Under the pieces are notes generated by a model that ran no database searches, was not told where the DNA came from, and worked only from the letters and a program-made list of their open reading frames with translations. The translations under genes and the position numbers were made by a program. Positions 43,768-50,444 of a stretch of DNA of 64,000 nt are shown here, one piece after another; position 1 is the stretch's first letter, and each line of letters begins with the position of its first letter. The DNA is from Aeoliella sp052161615. Its GTDB lineage: Bacteria; Planctomycetota; Planctomycetia; Pirellulales; Lacipirellulaceae. Location of the stretch: positions 2,914,001 through 2,978,000 of the forward strand of contig NZ_CP197417.1 of assembly GCF_052161615.1 (NCBI RefSeq), in the 5' to 3' direction.

Positions 43768-44193
43768 TTAATCCGCAGTGCAAGCCAACGCCCCATCACG
43801 CTGTGGTTGGTAGACCACCTCCTCCACGAGCAGTCGGCGGGTGCCGTCAGGGACTCGCCACTGGATAATGTCGCCGACGCGGTAGCCGAGGATGGCGGTG
43901 CCGATGGGGGCCAGGACGGAGAGCCTGCTTTCGGCGATGTCGGCTTGGTCGGGATACACGAGTGTGTAAATATCCTCTTCACCGCTATCCAGATCGCGTA
44001 GCCGGACCGTGGACTTCATGGTGACGACATCGGGGGGGATCTTCTTCGCGTCGACGATCTTGGCCGCGAGCAGTTCGGCTCGCAGATCTGTCAGGTAGTT
44101 CTTCGGACCGATCGCCGCCGCGAACTCGCTATCGAGCAGGTGCTGTAGGCGTCGGCAGTCCTCGCTGGTGATCAATAGGTGTCTTTGGGACAT
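43768..44193 (-). CDS. GreA/Rnk-like protein (GreA C-terminal-domain type), copy 1
   Basis: A 141-residue protein from ATG 44193, which has GGAG eight bases upstream; a longer open frame runs into the regulatory gap. The C-terminal FKBP-like domain of GreA/GreB and Rnk is visible: VVTMKSTVRLRDLDSGEEDIY, TLVYPDQADIAESRLSVLAP and IGTAILGYRVGDIIQWRVPDG. The N-terminal helical part is short, as in Rnk (regulator of nucleoside diphosphate kinase), which binds RNA polymerase. A sigma-54-type promoter and an inverted-repeat site precede it. A paralogue is encoded at 47.2 kb, on the other side of the kinase/activator genes. Confidence 0.87.
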   Translation of the reverse strand: MSQRHLLITSEDCRRLQHLLDSEFAAAIGPKNYLTDLRAELLAAKIVDAKKIPPDVVTMKSTVRLRDLDSGEEDIYTLVYPDQADIAESRLSVLAPIGTAILGYRVGDIIQWRVPDGTRRLLVEEVVYQPQRDGALACTAD

Positions 44194-44375
44194 GGGGAGG
44201 GCTCCTGCTTTAGGGACGGTGTATGTAACCAGGGATGCGATCGGCCAAGGTTCGGATAGTGCCTTTGGCCTCTCACGGTGCGGCATTCACATCCGTGATG
44301 TCCGTGGAAGGATTTGCTCGCGTAACGTGCGGTGGTCGAACAACTACGCGTCGCTAGCGATGGCAGGAGAAGCAA

Positions 44376-44392
44376 TGCACGTTCGATGCCAA
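44376..44392 (-). promoter_or_regulatory. Sigma-54-type promoter candidate P1
   Basis: On the minus strand, TTGGCATCGAACGTGCA has GG and GC ten bases apart, as sigma-54 requires. It matches 9 of 12 fixed positions of TGGCACG-N4-TTGCW. It would start transcription near 44366, leaving a leader of about 170 bases before the GreA/Rnk-like gene. Confidence 0.6.
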
Positions 44393-44441
44393 TCGCATCT
44401 AGGCCTTAGATGCGAGCGGAAACGTTGATTTCCGAGGTCCA

Positions 44442-44484
44442 CACTGTCATGAAAGGGCGACAGTGACCCCTGCGAGAGACAGTG
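44442..44484. promoter_or_regulatory. Candidate enhancer (UAS) for the NtrC-type activator
   Basis: A perfect dyad CACTGTC-N10-GACAGTG (44442-44465) plus a third GACAGTG at 44478-44484 lie between the activator's stop and P1. Their centres are about 88 and 115 bases upstream of the predicted P1 start, the normal distance for a sigma-54 enhancer site. Confidence 0.55.
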
Positions 44485-44486
44485 GT

Positions 44487-45875
44487 CTAAGCGCGGAAAT
44501 CGACGGCGGCTATGCCGTGCTTCTTTAGGAGCTTGTGCATCCCTTGCCTCGACATGCCGGCTTGTTGGGCCGCGTGGGAGACGTTGCCGTTATGGTCGCG
44601 TAGAAGCGACGTCAGATAAGCGCGTTCTGCCTCGTCCAGTGCTTGGTCTCGTGACGAGCTAGCAGCAGCCGGCGGTCGGTCCTGCGCGGACGGAGCCATG
44701 GAAGCGGGAAGGTCTTCCATTTCAATCTGGCTGGTCCGCGCGAGGGCGATCGCCCGCTCGATGGCGTTGCGAAGTTCGCGAATGTTGCCGGGCCAGTGGT
44801 ACGTGCGAAAGCGATTGAGGACATCGTCTGCGAATCGTTCGACGCGTGGCTGACCTCGCTGAAGGGTTTGCAGGAAGTGCTGCGCAAGCAGTATCACGTC
44901 CTCGCTGCGTTCGCGAAGGGGTGGCAGTTCGATGTGAATGACGCCCAGCCGGTAGAATAAATCGCGGCGAAACCGTCCCGCGTTCACTTCCATTTGCAGG
45001 TCACGATTGGTGGCGCAGATGAAGCGAGTGTCGATTTGAATCGATTCGTTCATTCCTACGGGCGTGAAGGTCTGCTCCTGAACCACGCGCAGCAGCTTGG
45101 CCTGTAACATGGCGGGCAGTTCGCCGATCTCGTCGAAGAAGGCGGTACCACGATCGCACTTCTTCAGTAGGCCTTCTTGATCCTTCACGGCACCCGTGAA
45201 AGACCCCCGGGCGTGCCCGAACAGCATCGATTCGAACAGAGTTTCGGGTATTGCCGTGCAGTCGATGACTTGCATCGCGTGGTCGCGGCGTTGGCTGTGA
45301 GCGTGAATCGCCCGTGCGACTACTTCTTTGCCCGTTCCGCTTTCGCCTGTAATCAGAATATTGGTATCCGTGCCAGCGATGCGGTCGACGACGTCGAACA
45401 ACTCCAGCATGGCAGGGCTAGCGCCGATGATTTCGGGAAACTGTTGAGCGAGGACGCGCCGCTCGTCGTCGCTTCGTTCGCCCAGCTCCTGCCGGGAAGG
45501 TCGATGCAACAGAGCCCGGCGGACACTCGCCAACAGGTCGTCGTATTTTACTGGCTTGAGCAAATAGTCGGCGATGCCCAGGCGTATGCTTTCGATGGCC
45601 GTCGGAATCGAGGGGACGCCGGTGATCACGATCAGCGGAATGTGGGGCCACTTCCGACGTTCGTCGTGCAGCAGTTCCAATTGCAAGTTGCCGGGCATGT
45701 TGAGGTCAGACAGCACCAGATCGAAGGGCTGAGTCGACAACTCCTCGAGGGCGGCATGCGCGTCCGGCACGCACACGCATTCGTAGCCCGCCTTTCGGAG
45801 GAGCTCGCCGGTGGTCCTCAGATAGAGAGGCTCGTCGTCGGCAATCAGAATTCGGGCTGGATTGGTTTCAGTCAT
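44487..45875 (-). CDS. Sigma-54-dependent response regulator (NtrC family)
   Basis: A 462-residue regulator from ATG 45875, which overlaps the kinase stop by eight bases. The receiver domain has D57 in LVLSDLNMPGN and the acidic pair in ILIADDEPLYL. The AAA+ domain carries Walker A ILITGESGTGKEVVARAIHA (about residue 165), Walker B GTAFFDEIGELP, and the sigma-54 contact loop HARGSFTGAVKDQ, where GSFTGA replaces the usual GAFTGA. The C-terminal Fis-type helix-turn-helix is NVSHAAQQAGMSRQGMHKLLKKHG. All parts needed for phosphorylation-controlled activation of sigma-54 polymerase are present. It is surrounded by sigma-54-type promoters and probably controls them. Confidence 0.94.
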   Translation of the reverse strand: MTETNPARILIADDEPLYLRTTGELLRKAGYECVCVPDAHAALEELSTQPFDLVLSDLNMPGNLQLELLHDERRKWPHIPLIVITGVPSIPTAIESIRLGIADYLLKPVKYDDLLASVRRALLHRPSRQELGERSDDERRVLAQQFPEIIGASPAMLELFDVVDRIAGTDTNILITGESGTGKEVVARAIHAHSQRRDHAMQVIDCTAIPETLFESMLFGHARGSFTGAVKDQEGLLKKCDRGTAFFDEIGELPAMLQAKLLRVVQEQTFTPVGMNESIQIDTRFICATNRDLQMEVNAGRFRRDLFYRLGVIHIELPPLRERSEDVILLAQHFLQTLQRGQPRVERFADDVLNRFRTYHWPGNIRELRNAIERAIALARTSQIEMEDLPASMAPSAQDRPPAAASSSRDQALDEAERAYLTSLLRDHNGNVSHAAQQAGMSRQGMHKLLKKHGIAAVDFRA

Positions 45876-47133
45876 CTGTCGATTCGACGGAAGGTTCAAC
45901 ACGCTCTGGGAATGTCAGTTTAAAACTGCTACCTCCGCCGGCACCAGGCGCAACTTCGATCGCGCCCCCCATGCCTTCCATCAAGTTCTGCGATACGGAG
46001 AGCCCAAGGCCCATCCCCACCTTCGCCTCGCTGCCCCCCTTGGTGGTAAAGAACGGGTCGAAGATTTGCGGCAACACCTCGTCGGCGATTCCTGCCCCGC
46101 GATCCATTATGGAAATATGGACGCGACCGTCGGCCGGTTCAACGCGAATCGTCACGGCCTCGCCCTGGGGAGATGCCTGAATGGCATTGCGAATAACATT
46201 GTAAAGAACTTGCTTGACTTCGCCTTCAGGAAGCACCACCGTTCGAGGAGGCGGCGAACTTGATTCCGCTGGCAACTCCAACGCAATTCGAACCTGATGC
46301 TTCCGTGCCACGGCATCCAGCAAGGTGGTCACCTCGGACAACGTTTGCTCGATACGAAACTCGCGAGCCGCCTGAGGACTGCGACGGTAGAGCTGATACA
46401 TTTGGTGGATGATGGAGCTGATTCGTTCGATCTCGCGATCGATCAACTCTAGCAGCTCGTAGTGCTGGTGATCCGGCGAGAGGTCGGCCTTGATCAATTC
46501 AAAGGCGTTACGGATGCCGGCTAACGGGTTGTTAACCTCGTGCGCCACGCTGGCAGCCAGCTGTCCGAGCGCTGCCAGCTTCTCCATCTGCCGACGATGC
46601 CGTTCCAGTTGCTGGATGCGGGCGGTGCGTTCTTGTACCAGTTGCTCTAGGTGCTCGGCATAGAGCCGGATTTGGTCTCGGAGTCGATGTCGCTCGGTGA
46701 CATCGCGAATGCTCGTTCGAAAGCCCAGATGCTCCTCCGAGTCGCTGAACATCGGCTGCCACGAAATGGCCATCCATCGTTTCTCTCCATTGCGATGAAT
46801 GACCTGGAACTCAAGATCGCTATGGGATCCACGGGCCTTCGCGTTTTCGAGCATTCCCTCCATGCTTGGGCGATCTTCCTCCGCCACCAGTGCCAGCGGA
46901 TAGTCAGGCATCGTCAAGCACTCGGCTGGCGTGTAGCCGGTGTCCCGCTCGACGGCTTTGTTCACCCACAACAGCCTGGCATCCGGCGCGTGCCAACTCT
47001 CCCAGTCGCAGGTGTAGTCGGCGACGGCACGAAAGCATCCGCCGTCCGGTTCGTTCGCACGAAGGTGCTCGTCGGCTTCGTCGGTCGGAACAGGGTCGCT
47101 AGTCAACGTCGTGTTCTCCCCTGCCCTATTCAT
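45868..47133 (-). CDS. PAS-domain sensor histidine kinase, soluble
   Basis: A 421-residue kinase. A PAS domain spans about residues 35-150 (LLWVNKAVERDTGYTPAECL, then GFRTSIRDVTERHRL). Next comes a coiled coil and the phospho-acceptor H198 in LAASVAHEVNNPLAGIRNAF. The catalytic domain has VKQVLYNVIRNAIQASPQGE (N box), IMDRGAGIADEVLPQIFDPF (G1, F box) and GMGLGLSVSQNLMEGMGG (G2). There are no membrane segments or signal peptide, so it senses a cytoplasmic cue. The H-E-x-N phospho-acceptor text is of the NtrB type. It overlaps its response regulator by eight bases. Confidence 0.93.
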   Translation of the reverse strand: MNRAGENTTLTSDPVPTDEADEHLRANEPDGGCFRAVADYTCDWESWHAPDARLLWVNKAVERDTGYTPAECLTMPDYPLALVAEEDRPSMEGMLENAKARGSHSDLEFQVIHRNGEKRWMAISWQPMFSDSEEHLGFRTSIRDVTERHRLRDQIRLYAEHLEQLVQERTARIQQLERHRRQMEKLAALGQLAASVAHEVNNPLAGIRNAFELIKADLSPDHQHYELLELIDREIERISSIIHQMYQLYRRSPQAAREFRIEQTLSEVTTLLDAVARKHQVRIALELPAESSSPPPRTVVLPEGEVKQVLYNVIRNAIQASPQGEAVTIRVEPADGRVHISIMDRGAGIADEVLPQIFDPFFTTKGGSEAKVGMGLGLSVSQNLMEGMGGAIEVAPGAGGGSSFKLTFPERVEPSVESTDD

Positions 47134-47154
47134 CAGCGATGCGTGGTTACGCGA

Positions 47155-47565
47155 CTACAGTAGGAACTTCCCCACTCGCTCGGGCTGAAAGACGACTTCG
47201 GCGACGAGCCAGGGGCCCTCGGCGGCACGCTCCTTCCATTCTATCAGATCACCGACGCGGCGACCTAATAGTCTCGATCCTAGGGGTTCGAGCACGGAGA
47301 TAGCCATGTCCGTCAGCTCGATATCTTCGGGATAGACGATGGTGCAGAGTGCTTCCTGCGTCCCATCGGCACTGACCAATCGCACGGTGGAGTTCATGGT
47401 GACGATGTCGTCAGGAATCGCAGAAGGCTCTGTGGCTCTGGTGGTCTCCAGTTGCCATTCGAGCTCGTCGAGGTAATGCCATGGCACGGTACCTCGAGCG
47501 TCCTCCGACAAGAGCAAATGCCCCAGGCGATATCGATCCTCTTCTGTGAAAAGTCGAGTGGTCAT
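47155..47565 (-). CDS. GreA/Rnk-like protein, copy 2
   Basis: A 136-residue protein with GGAGAAG before its ATG. It is a clear paralogue of the protein at 43.8 kb, with IVTMNSTVRLVSADGTQEAL, IVYPEDIELTDMAISVLEP and GSRLLGRRVGDLIEWK. The GreA-type C-terminal domain is present without the long GreA coiled coil, so it resembles Rnk. It lies 21 bases upstream of the kinase and 18 bases downstream of the small membrane protein gene, probably all in one transcript from promoter P2. Confidence 0.87.
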   Translation of the reverse strand: MTTRLFTEEDRYRLGHLLLSEDARGTVPWHYLDELEWQLETTRATEPSAIPDDIVTMNSTVRLVSADGTQEALCTIVYPEDIELTDMAISVLEPLGSRLLGRRVGDLIEWKERAAEGPWLVAEVVFQPERVGKFLL

Positions 47566-47583
47566 TGGCTTCTCCGATCTTTG

Positions 47584-47820
47584 TCACGTGGTCGCGGAAG
47601 TGTTGTTAACTGTGGCCGCTCGCGAGAAGATGCTTGTGTGGCTAAGGCTCGCGGGGGCGCGCTGTTCGGCCGTCACTCCCCGGTGCGACAGCGGCGACCG
47701 CGCGGCCCTGCCGTTGGCTGTAGCCATCGCCCGTAGGAAGATGGCGAATAGGACAATCAGTAGGACCAGGAGAGGCCCCCACAAGTTCTCGTGCGTGGTA
47801 CGCATGCGCGTGTTCGACAT
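47584..47820 (-). CDS. Small single-pass membrane protein, unknown
   Basis: A 78-residue frame with GAGG about ten bases before ATG 47820. One hydrophobic helix (LWGPLLVLLIVLFAIFLRAM) near residues 14-33 is followed by a Ser/Ala-rich tail. No family is recognised. It is supported mainly by position: it is the first frame after the strong sigma-54-type promoter P2 and ends 18 bases before the GreA/Rnk-like gene. Confidence 0.6.
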   Translation of the reverse strand: MSNTRMRTTHENLWGPLLVLLIVLFAIFLRAMATANGRAARSPLSHRGVTAEQRAPASLSHTSIFSRAATVNNTSATT

Positions 47821-47872
47821 GGACTTGCCCTCGCGTTGGAGAAGTGAGCCGAGGAGACTTATGCATCACTTA

Positions 47873-47888
47873 AGCAAGTGACATGCCA
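47873..47888 (-). promoter_or_regulatory. Sigma-54-type promoter candidate P2
   Basis: On the minus strand, TGGCATGTCACTTGCT fits TGGCACG-N4-TTGCW at 11 of 12 fixed positions. Transcription would start near 47863, about 43 bases before the small membrane protein gene, and could read through the GreA/Rnk-like, kinase and activator genes. A GTCGCC-tgtc-GGCGAC palindrome (47976-47991) lies about 120 bases upstream and may be an activator site. Confidence 0.8.
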
Positions 47889-47939
47889 CGGCCCGCCAAT
47901 GCGTGCGGCGGCGTGGTTTGTAGGGCCAAATGATCCTGG

Positions 47940-48362
47940 TTGTTCGTGAATAGTGATCCTTCCTACGAATGGACCGTCGCCTGTCGGCGACACTGGAAAC
48001 GGGGATGGACGGTTGGGGAATCCCGCGAAGCAGCATACGCCGGTGAGATGCATATCCCGCAGGATCGGCTGGCTCAAGTGCCGGAGAATGGCCCGATGTA
48101 CAACGGCAAGGACCTCCCAGCTTTCGCGCGGATTGGTGGCGAAGGAATTCCGCTCGCGCGAGGAGCCGATGACAAGTCGGTGCCGATCGTTGGGTTCGGA
48201 AGTTGGCACTCGGGAGTGTGCCCCTTCGTTCTGGCCGATGGGTCGGTGCAGAACGTCGATGTGTTCGTCGAGTCGAAGGTGCTCCAATCGCTTTGCCGTC
48301 GGAACGACGAGTTCACTCTCGACACGAGCGGCTATGCCCGGCCCCGCGATCAGGTACGCTAA
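47940..48362 (+). pseudogene. Truncated DUF1559 gene (3' remnant)
   Basis: The frame ends with FGSWHSGVCPFVLADGSVQNVD followed by VLQSLCRRNDE, the diagnostic H-x-G-x(5-6)-ADGSV tail of DUF1559 proteins (given here as two segments). Full members have about 300 or more residues, starting with a pilin-like helix; only about 130 residues remain, with no convincing start codon. The missing 5' part is replaced by the control region of the neighbouring sigma-54 unit. The lipoprotein normally found after DUF1559 genes follows intact. Confidence 0.72.
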
Positions 48363-48372
48363 CGAGCACCGC

Positions 48373-48843
48373 ATGACGCTTCGACTACCTCGCGTTCCAA
48401 GTTTGCTCTTGCTGCTCGTACTGAGTGGTTGTGGTGGTTCGCGTCCCGATACGTATCCGGTGACGGGCACCGTGCAGTTCGCCCATGGAACGCTCGTGCG
48501 GACGGGATTCGTTGAGTTCCTGCCTATGGCCGGTGGGCCTTCGTCACGCGGAGTGATTGGCTCCCGCGGCGATTTTCGATTGTGGACGTACGAGACCGCT
48601 GACGGAGCTCCGGCTGGTGAATACGTCGTGCTCGTCACCCAACACGCTCGCACCCTAACGCCCGCCGAGGCCGAGAAGCTTGGTCCCGAGCATCAGGAGC
48701 AAGCGGCCGATCAAGTTCTGGTGTCGGTAAAGTACGCCAGTCGCGATTCGAGCGATCTGCGGTGCACGGTGAAGCCGGAGCCGAAGAATCATTTCGAGCT
48801 GTCGGTCGAAGCCCATCCCCGCGAAACCCGAGTAGCTCGCTAG
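48373..48843 (+). CDS. Lipoprotein of the DUF1559-associated type
   Basis: A 156-residue protein from ATG 48373. The lipoprotein signal RVPSLLLLLVLSGCGG has Cys near residue 19. The body begins PDTYPVTGTVQFAHGTLVRTG and continues with GEYVVLVTQHARTLT, the carboxypeptidase-regulatory-like beta domain found downstream of DUF1559 genes in planctomycetes. It starts ten bases after the DUF1559 remnant. It may have lost its promoter along with the 5' half of its partner. Confidence 0.8.
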   Translation: MTLRLPRVPSLLLLLVLSGCGGSRPDTYPVTGTVQFAHGTLVRTGFVEFLPMAGGPSSRGVIGSRGDFRLWTYETADGAPAGEYVVLVTQHARTLTPAEAEKLGPEHQEQAADQVLVSVKYASRDSSDLRCTVKPEPKNHFELSVEAHPRETRVAR

Positions 48844-48890
48844 AGTGCGTGGCGACTTGTTTAGCGGGTGCCGATACCTACCCGCCGGGA

Positions 48891-49484
48891 CTACCAGCGA
48901 CTCCAAGGGATGTTGCTAGCGTTCACGACGTTGGCCTTCAGCACTTTCTCCATTTGCGCCACGGCGTAGTCGTTATCCTCGGCCGTATTCGAAGCGACAG
49001 CGTCGCGCGGAATCCAAAGCTTGAAGCCTCGCATGTAGGCGTCGTTGGCAGTGAATAGAACGCAAATATTGCCGGCGACGCCGGTGAGGATGAGCTCTTG
49101 GACATCGAGGTGCGAGAGCAGTGTCTCCAGCGTGGTCGAGTGAAAACCAGAGTGGCGAGGTTTGAGGACGAAGTAGTCCCGCTCGCCGGGCGTTAGCAGT
49201 TCGATAATGTGGCGGCCCTCCCCTGCTTCGCGGAGACAGTGTTCCACTTGGCCCCGAAAATCGGACTGCCAGCGTCCGAAATTGTCGTTCACGTAGATCA
49301 CCGGCACGTTATGCTCGTAGGCCGCCGACTTAAGTTCCGAGATTCTCTCGGCCATCGGAACGGCGTAGCGCAGTAACTGCTCGGCTTCTGGAAATTGGAA
49401 GTCGTTGATCACGTCAATCAGCAGAAGCGCAACGGGAGAGTGTTCGGGGACATGCGATTCGGGGTGGTTAGTGGGCTTCTGCAT
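48891..49484 (-). CDS. Isochorismatase-like cysteine hydrolase
   Basis: A 197-residue protein from ATG 49484, with GGAG upstream; the longer open frame covers the promoter. The catalytic triad of the isochorismatase/nicotinamidase superfamily is visible: Asp in ALLLIDVINDFQFPEA, Lys in FVLKPRHSGFHSTTLE and Cys in LTGVAGNICVLFTANDAYMR. Substrates in the family include nicotinamide, isochorismate and carbamoyl compounds, so no precise activity is claimed. It reads away from the membrane-SRPBCC gene, and both have a sigma-54-type promoter in the gap between them. Confidence 0.88.
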   Translation of the reverse strand: MQKPTNHPESHVPEHSPVALLLIDVINDFQFPEAEQLLRYAVPMAERISELKSAAYEHNVPVIYVNDNFGRWQSDFRGQVEHCLREAGEGRHIIELLTPGERDYFVLKPRHSGFHSTTLETLLSHLDVQELILTGVAGNICVLFTANDAYMRGFKLWIPRDAVASNTAEDNDYAVAQMEKVLKANVVNASNIPWSRW

Positions 49485-49543
49485 GATGAGGAGTTCTCCG
49501 CCGCAATTCGTACGCAAAATGAGCCTTCTAATCGTTTTCCGAA

Positions 49544-49559
49544 AGCAACTCGCGTGCCT
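49544..49559 (-). promoter_or_regulatory. Sigma-54-type promoter candidate P3
   Basis: On the minus strand, AGGCACGCGAGTTGCT fits TGGCACG-N4-TTGCW at 11 of 12 fixed positions; only the first T differs. The predicted start is near 49533, about 49 bases before the hydrolase gene. Confidence 0.8.
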
Positions 49560-49572
49560 CGTTCGCGATAAG

Positions 49573-49588
49573 CGGTACGCGATGTGCT
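49573..49588 (+). promoter_or_regulatory. Sigma-54-type promoter candidate P4
   Basis: On the plus strand, CGGTACGCGATGTGCT has GG-N10-GC spacing and 9 of 12 consensus positions. Transcription would begin near 49599, 30 bases before the membrane-SRPBCC gene. It lies back to back with P3, only 13 bases apart. Confidence 0.55.
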
Positions 49589-49628
49589 CGCTTGGACGTA
49601 GTACCACCACTATCCAAGGAGGATTTCA

Positions 49629-50429
49629 ATGTCTGCGAGCACAATAGAAGGCCGCCGCGCGTCCGATGCCGGTGCTGATTTGTTGGAAAACATGGACCTA
49701 AGCGAACGAAACCACGATGCAAGTTGCTCGATACCTTGCAAGAATGTTGGCCGTAGCGAGCGCCTTGCGTCACTCGTTGGCGGGGCGGCACTCGTCCTAG
49801 CTGGTCGCCGTCAAGGCAGCTGGTCGGGGCTGCTGCTAGCGGCTGCCGGCGCGGGACTGCTCTACCGAGGGGCCACAGGCCGGTACCACGCCTATCAGGC
49901 GCTAGGCATTTCGACCACGAAGTCAAACGAGCACACAACCATCCCCGCCAAGCAAGGAGTGAAGGTCGAGAAGCGGCTGCTCGTCAATCGGCCCGCTGCC
50001 GAGCTCTATCGTTTCTGGCGTGATTTTTCGAACCTCCCACGCGTGTTTCAACATCTGGTCTCGGTGGAAGAACGCTCAACCGATCGATCGAGGTGGGTGG
50101 CGCGTGGTCCGATGAAGCAACAGCTCGAATGGGAGGCCGAGATAATCACCGATCGTCCCAACGAAGTCTTGGCGTGGCGATCTCTCGATGGCAGTCAGGT
50201 CGATACCGCCGGAAGCGTGCGATTCGAAGATTCGCCAAATGGGCGCGGAACGAACGTAGTGATCTCGCTGAAGTACAACCCACCGGGCGGGCAGCTTTCC
50301 GATTACCTAGCATCGTGGTTCGGCAGCGATTTGCAGTCGGTGATCGACGACGATTTGCGAAAGTTTAAGAGCCAAATGGAAGCGGGCGAAGTCCCGACTA
50401 CCACCGGCCAACCTCACGGCCCACGCTAA
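49629..50429 (+). CDS. Membrane protein with DUF2892-like segment and SRPBCC domain
   Basis: A 266-residue protein with a strong AAGGAGG nine bases before its ATG. Residues about 43-85 (SERLASLVGGAALVLAGRRQG and GLLLAAAGAGLLYRGATGRY) form the two-helix DUF2892-like membrane module. From residue 115 an SRPBCC/polyketide-cyclase-like domain follows: VEKRLLVNRPAAELYRFWRD, FSNLPRVFQHLVSVEERS and YLASWFGSDLQSVIDDDLRKFK. Such fusions occur next to zinc alcohol dehydrogenases in several phyla, as here. The function is unknown, perhaps binding of a hydrophobic ligand at the membrane. Confidence 0.85.
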   Translation: MSASTIEGRRASDAGADLLENMDLSERNHDASCSIPCKNVGRSERLASLVGGAALVLAGRRQGSWSGLLLAAAGAGLLYRGATGRYHAYQALGISTTKSNEHTTIPAKQGVKVEKRLLVNRPAAELYRFWRDFSNLPRVFQHLVSVEERSTDRSRWVARGPMKQQLEWEAEIITDRPNEVLAWRSLDGSQVDTAGSVRFEDSPNGRGTNVVISLKYNPPGGQLSDYLASWFGSDLQSVIDDDLRKFKSQMEAGEVPTTTGQPHGPR

Positions 50430-50444
50430 CCGAAAGGGAGACCG

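Noticed and set aside
48864..48883. CGGGT/ACCCG hairpin between the convergent lipoprotein and hydrolase genes
   Set aside because: The stem is too short and no T-run follows, so a terminator cannot be supported.
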